Assembly (NCBI GenBank): GCA_030697555.1
Contig: JAUYPV010000167.1
Span: 1 to 64,000 of the forward strand
DNA length: 64,000 nucleotides
Reading direction: 5' to 3'
Source: Hyphomonadaceae bacterium
GTDB lineage: Bacteria > Pseudomonadota > Alphaproteobacteria > Caulobacterales > Hyphomonadaceae
Within the stretch, counting starts at the first letter, position 1. Each line of letters opens with the position of its first letter. Below, in pieces: positions 60,641-64,000 of this stretch. The notes under the pieces are model-generated. The model did no database searches. It was not told the DNA's origin and saw only the letters and a program-made list of their open reading frames with translations. The position numbers and the translations under genes were made by a program.

Positions 60641-61206
60641 CTCGTTCGCTCCCTCCACGCGCCCGCGGCGCACCCCGAAACCCTCGGACCGTGGTGTTGG
60701 TCGCGATGATATGTTTGGTCAAGTCAGTCCTGCGCTCGCACTGGAAAAACTCTACGCCCTTACCGGGCCTCGGACACAGAAGGCGGACATCGGGCGCGTG
60801 ACCGCCGGCGGACGGTCCAATCTGAGCGCCACGATACGACCTTGCCTCGGTGCGCTGGCTGCTTCGTCGGAGATCTTCTGCGCGTTGCGACGCAGCGCTC
60901 CGCTGTTGCGCCGCAACGTCACTCCCTACCCGTCCACCGACCGCGATACTGTTTCCGGCGGGTCCGATGTCCGCTCTCATCAGGCGCATCGCGGTTGGCC
61001 GGCATGCTGGTCAAAACGCCGCCGAAGGGGCCGCAGTGCTTCAGCGCATGGGACAGCTCGCAGTTCGCCGTGACCGACTACCGTTCGGGAAGCCTCCGAC
61101 GCCCAGCGATTGCGCACCTCGCGACAAACGTGTTCGAGTTAGCGCGACCCGCTTGATCCTTTCCGCCATCGAGTGAAGCTATGACCCACAGCGCAAGGAA
61201 AAAGCC
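60641..61206. other. intergenic region with a coding relic
   Basis: About 570 bases upstream of the sigma factor (leftward) and of gamma-glutamyltransferase (rightward). The only recognisable item is the 30-base repeat at 61051-61080, whose frame reads CFSAWDSSQFAVTDY. Promoters for both genes should lie here. Confidence 0.4.
61051..61080. repeat. 30-base repeat, copy 2 (copy 1 at 43979-44008)
   Basis: 29 of 30 bases match the stretch inside the gene fragment at 43944-44198, 17 kb away, in the same coding frame (DSSQFAV then T or I, then DY). Sequence beyond the 30 bases diverges. Confidence 0.7.
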
Positions 61207-62958
61207 ATGAGGCGCCGCTCATTTCTCGCCGTCCTTCCTTTCATGGCGGCGCCCGCGTTCGCCCAGAACGTCAACCGGCCCGACATGCGGCCGGGGGATC
61301 GCCAGAGCGGGGCGTCGTTTGCTTCGCGCTCCACGGTGTGGGGCGCGAACAGCGCGGTTGCGACGGGCCATCCGATGGCGAGCATGATCGGCATCGATAT
61401 TCTGAAACGCGGCGGTTCGGCGGTGGATGCGGCAATCGCGGCGAATGCGGCGCTGGGATTCCTCGAGCCGACGGCCAACGGGATCGGCGGGGATGCGTTC
61501 TGCCTGCTGTGGGACCCCAAGCAGAAGAAAGTGATGGGGCTGAATGGCTCCGGGCGATCGCCGGCCAACCTCACTCTGGAGATCGCGCGGTCCCGAGCGA
61601 AGAATGGCGAGGTGCCGGGCCTGGGCGCGATTTCCATCAGCGTGCCGGGCGCGGTCGATGCCTGGTCGACGATGCACAAGCGCTACGGGAAGCTGCCGTG
61701 GAAAGACCTGCTGGAGCCGGCCGCCGCGCTGGCCGACAAGGGCACGCCCGTGCCGCAGGCGATCTCCATGCTGATGGAGCGCGGCATGAATCGCTTCCTC
61801 GCGCCGGGGTCGGGCGTCGAGGAAACGGAGAACATCAAGAAGATGTACCTGACGCGCGGACATACGCCGCGCGAGGGGGAGATATTCCGCAATCCGGACC
61901 TCGCGCGCACGCTGCGTAACGTGGCGAAGGGCGGGCGCGACGCTTTCTATGACGGGCCGATCGCCGACACGATCGAGACCTATTTCAAGCGCGTCGGCGG
62001 GTGGATGACGCGGAAGGACCTGGCCGCACACCATTCGGACTGGGTCGAGCCGGTATGGGTCGATTATCGCGACGGCGTCCGGGTCTATGGCATGCCGCCG
62101 AACAGCCAGGGACCGACGACGCTGCAGATGCTGTCGATCCTGAAGAATTTCGATCTCAAGGGCATGGGGCTGATGTCGCCCGCGTCGGTGCACCACCAGG
62201 CGGAGGCCAAGCGGCTCGCCTTCGAGGACCGGGCGCGGTATTTCGCTGACCCCGCGTTCGCGGAAATCCCTATTCAGTATCTGCTGTCGGACGGCTATGG
62301 GCAGGAGCGCGCCAAGCTGATCCGGCCGGACAAGGTGATGGACCGCGTCTTCCCGGGCGATGCGCCGCATCGGGGGGACACGACGTATCTCACCGCATCA
62401 GACTCCAGCGGCATGATGGTGAGCCTGATCCAATCGAATTATTCGGGTATGGGCGCCGGGTTGATGCCCGACGGGCTGGGCTTCATCTTCCAGAACCGCG
62501 GCAGCGGCTTCTCGCTGGTCGACGGCTCGCCGAACATCTATGCGCCGCGCAAGCGGCCCTTCCACACCATCATTCCCGGCTTTGCGCTGAAGCAAGGCGC
62601 GCCGTGGCTGAGCTTTGGGGTAATGGGCGGGAGCATGCAGCCGCAGGGACAGACGCAGATCGTGGTCAACCTGGTGGACCACGGGCTCGATCCGCAGGCG
62701 GCGGGCGATTGCCCGCGCTGGCGGCACGATGGCGGCTCGGAACCTACCGGCCTGCCCGATCCGAGCGGCGGCGAGCTGTCGCTGGAGTCGGGCACGCCGG
62801 CGTTCACCCGCGCGCGGCTGGCCGATATGGGATGGAAGGTTGCGCCGATACGCACCTATGACAGCGGCTATGGCGGCTACCAGTGCATCATGAAGGGCGC
62901 GGAGGCTTATGGCGCCGCTACCGAGATGAGGAAAGACGGGCTGGCGCTGGCGTACTGA
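61207..62958 (+). CDS. gamma-glutamyltransferase, exported
   Basis: 583 aa Ntn-hydrolase precursor. The N-terminus MRRRSFLAVLPFMAAPAFAQ combines an RRRSFL Tat-like motif with an AFA cleavage site. The large-subunit landmarks are GGSAVDAAIAANAALGFLEP and NGIGGDAFCL. Autocleavage would occur before T392 in HRGDTTYLTASD, the conserved TT pair. The glycine-rich VMGGSMQPQGQTQIVVNLVD and DPQAAGDCPRWRHDGG segments complete the family. It probably acts in the periplasm on gamma-glutamyl peptides or glutathione. It differs from the partial homolog at 1-201 by lacking the GASDPR C-terminus. Confidence 0.92.
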   Translation: MRRRSFLAVLPFMAAPAFAQNVNRPDMRPGDRQSGASFASRSTVWGANSAVATGHPMASMIGIDILKRGGSAVDAAIAANAALGFLEPTANGIGGDAFCLLWDPKQKKVMGLNGSGRSPANLTLEIARSRAKNGEVPGLGAISISVPGAVDAWSTMHKRYGKLPWKDLLEPAAALADKGTPVPQAISMLMERGMNRFLAPGSGVEETENIKKMYLTRGHTPREGEIFRNPDLARTLRNVAKGGRDAFYDGPIADTIETYFKRVGGWMTRKDLAAHHSDWVEPVWVDYRDGVRVYGMPPNSQGPTTLQMLSILKNFDLKGMGLMSPASVHHQAEAKRLAFEDRARYFADPAFAEIPIQYLLSDGYGQERAKLIRPDKVMDRVFPGDAPHRGDTTYLTASDSSGMMVSLIQSNYSGMGAGLMPDGLGFIFQNRGSGFSLVDGSPNIYAPRKRPFHTIIPGFALKQGAPWLSFGVMGGSMQPQGQTQIVVNLVDHGLDPQAAGDCPRWRHDGGSEPTGLPDPSGGELSLESGTPAFTRARLADMGWKVAPIRTYDSGYGGYQCIMKGAEAYGAATEMRKDGLALAY

Positions 62959-62977
62959 GAGCGCCTACCCTTCCGCG

Positions 62978-64000
62978 CTACTTCTTCTCCCAGACCACCG
63001 TGCCGTTCTTCATCACCCACGCGACTTTCGTGGTGTCGGTGATGTTGGCGAGCGGATCGCCGTCGATGAGCACAAGATCCGCGATCTTGCCGGGCTCGAT
63101 GGAGCCGATCTGGGAGTCGACGCCGATGGCTTTGGCTGCTTCCAGCGTGGCAAGGCGCAGGACGTGCGCGGGTGCGATGCCGGCCTCGACATAGAGACGC
63201 AGCTCGACGTGGAGGGAGTCCGCGAAGGTCACGAAAGGTGAATCGACGCCCGCCACCACGCGCCCGCCCGCGTCGACGATGGCTTTCACCGTCTTCTGGA
63301 TCGACGGGATCGGCTCCGTACCGTTGCGCGAGTGCAGCGCCAGGGTCGGCGTGATGATCATGCCTGACTGCGAGATCAGAGCGACGACGTCCTGATAGGT
63401 ATTGTTGAGGCGCGAGATCTTGGTCGAAAAGCCGCGACGGCTGGTGCCGCCGACATGCTCCACCTGGTCGGCCCCGTTGGCGAGCGCGGGATAGAGTTCG
63501 TGGCCCGAGATCGGGATGCCGGAGGCGTGGGCTTCGGCGATGATCGCCTTCTGGACGGTATAGTCCTCGCGCACATAGCTTTTCAGCGTGTCGAGCTTGA
63601 GAGCGGTTGAGCGGGCAACGGCGGCTTTCGCCAATTCGACCGTGCCGACAGTTTCGGAGATGCCGTAGGAGACCCGGCCACCCTCGTTGAGCGGACCGGC
63701 GGAGAAGACGCGCGGACCTGGGCGCCTGCCCGAGGCCTCGGCTTCCCGGCGCTCGACGACCTCGTAAGGATCGGCCCCGGTCTCGCGGACCGATGTGATG
63801 CCATAGCTGAACCAGCGCTGGCCGAGCGAGCGGCCGAGGCTGGTCGACTGGTGAGTATGGCTCTCGATGAGGCCAGGGATCATCGTCTTCGTGGAGGCGT
63901 CGATGAGCGTGCCGACGACCGGCCTCGATCCGGCGGGCGAGATGCCTGTGATGACATTGCGTTCGATCAGGACATCGACATTGGTCTGGTAAGCATCGCC
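62978..64000 (-). CDS. amidohydrolase family protein (5' end cut by window)
   Basis: 340 codons are visible, open to the right edge, so the start lies outside. The metal-binding HxH motif is GLIESHTHQST, followed by ISGHELYP, GADQVEHVGG and the late VVAGVDSPF aspartate region. The C-terminus has LATLEAAKAIGVDSQIGSIE then PGKIADLVLIDGDPL, the composite-domain return typical of imidazolonepropionase/prolidase-like amidohydrolases. It may hydrolyse cyclic or peptidic amides. It converges with the gamma-glutamyltransferase gene, 19 bases between stops. Confidence 0.9.
   Translation of the reverse strand, partial: GDAYQTNVDVLIERNVITGISPAGSRPVVGTLIDASTKTMIPGLIESHTHQSTSLGRSLGQRWFSYGITSVRETGADPYEVVERREAEASGRRPGPRVFSAGPLNEGGRVSYGISETVGTVELAKAAVARSTALKLDTLKSYVREDYTVQKAIIAEAHASGIPISGHELYPALANGADQVEHVGGTSRRGFSTKISRLNNTYQDVVALISQSGMIITPTLALHSRNGTEPIPSIQKTVKAIVDAGGRVVAGVDSPFVTFADSLHVELRLYVEAGIAPAHVLRLATLEAAKAIGVDSQIGSIEPGKIADLVLIDGDPLANITDTTKVAWVMKNGTVVWEKK

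Noticed and set aside
61219-62370. 383-codon minus-strand frame opposite gamma-glutamyltransferase
   Set aside because: Shadow in GC-rich DNA, histidine/arginine-rich with no domain.

Overview
The window is high-GC, densely packed DNA with many 4-base ATGA gene overlaps, large TonB-dependent receptors, PuuE/UraD-type purine catabolism and ExoP/ExoY-type polysaccharide genes. Together these point to an alphaproteobacterium, with a Caulobacterales/Hyphomonadales/Sphingomonadales flavour. That placement is inference; no rRNA or tRNA gene was found to support it.

Layout. (1) 1-7528 is one + strand purine/ureide operon, cut at the left edge: gamma-glutamyltransferase-fold protein (HpxW-like), allantoate amidohydrolase, PucG aminotransferase, PuuE allantoinase, AtzG/AtzE-like amidase pair, HpxZ/AtzH-like protein, UraD and an FAD oxidoreductase. 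The set reads as urate -> OHCU -> allantoin -> allantoate -> ureidoglycine -> oxalurate -> oxamate/oxalate. (2) 7529-8558 holds a frameshifted XRE regulator and an IS110 scrap. (3) 8559-12625 is a TonB-dependent receptor followed by a sulfotransferase. (4) 12638-13837 holds an IS6-family fossil, a small zinc-ribbon membrane protein and a 7-bp tandem repeat. (5) 13838-38189 is a Wzx/Wzy-type exopolysaccharide locus on both strands: export lipoprotein, Wzc/ExoP kinase, ExoY initiating transferase, flippase, polymerase, several glycosyltransferases (one a GT4-GT2 fusion), FkbM and SAM methyltransferases, acyltransferase, GH16 hydrolase, UGM-like flavoprotein, HAD protein and a stand-alone Hsp70/actin-fold ATPase. 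(6) 38799-44198 is a phage-like packaging remnant (terminase, DUF5681 protein, frameshifted ParB-methyltransferase, small ORFs) plus gene fossils. (7) 44341-52990 is an uptake/catabolic group: acyl-CoA synthetase, TonB receptor, MFS permease, lipoprotein carboxylesterase and TetR regulator, with a perfect inverted repeat between the divergent receptor and permease genes. (8) 53697-56806 carries a lipoprotein M19 dipeptidase and a small outer-membrane barrel with terminators. (9) 56826-60640 is a compact ECF sigma / anti-sigma / outer-membrane barrel / lipoprotein subtilase locus in which sigma and anti-sigma genes converge. (10) 61207-64000 is a second gamma-glutamyltransferase and an amidohydrolase cut by the right edge.

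The most interesting candidates for undescribed biology are the ECF/anti-sigma/barrel/subtilase module and the Hsp70-like ATPase beside the Wzc kinase. All functional calls come from reading motifs by eye; no database search was run.
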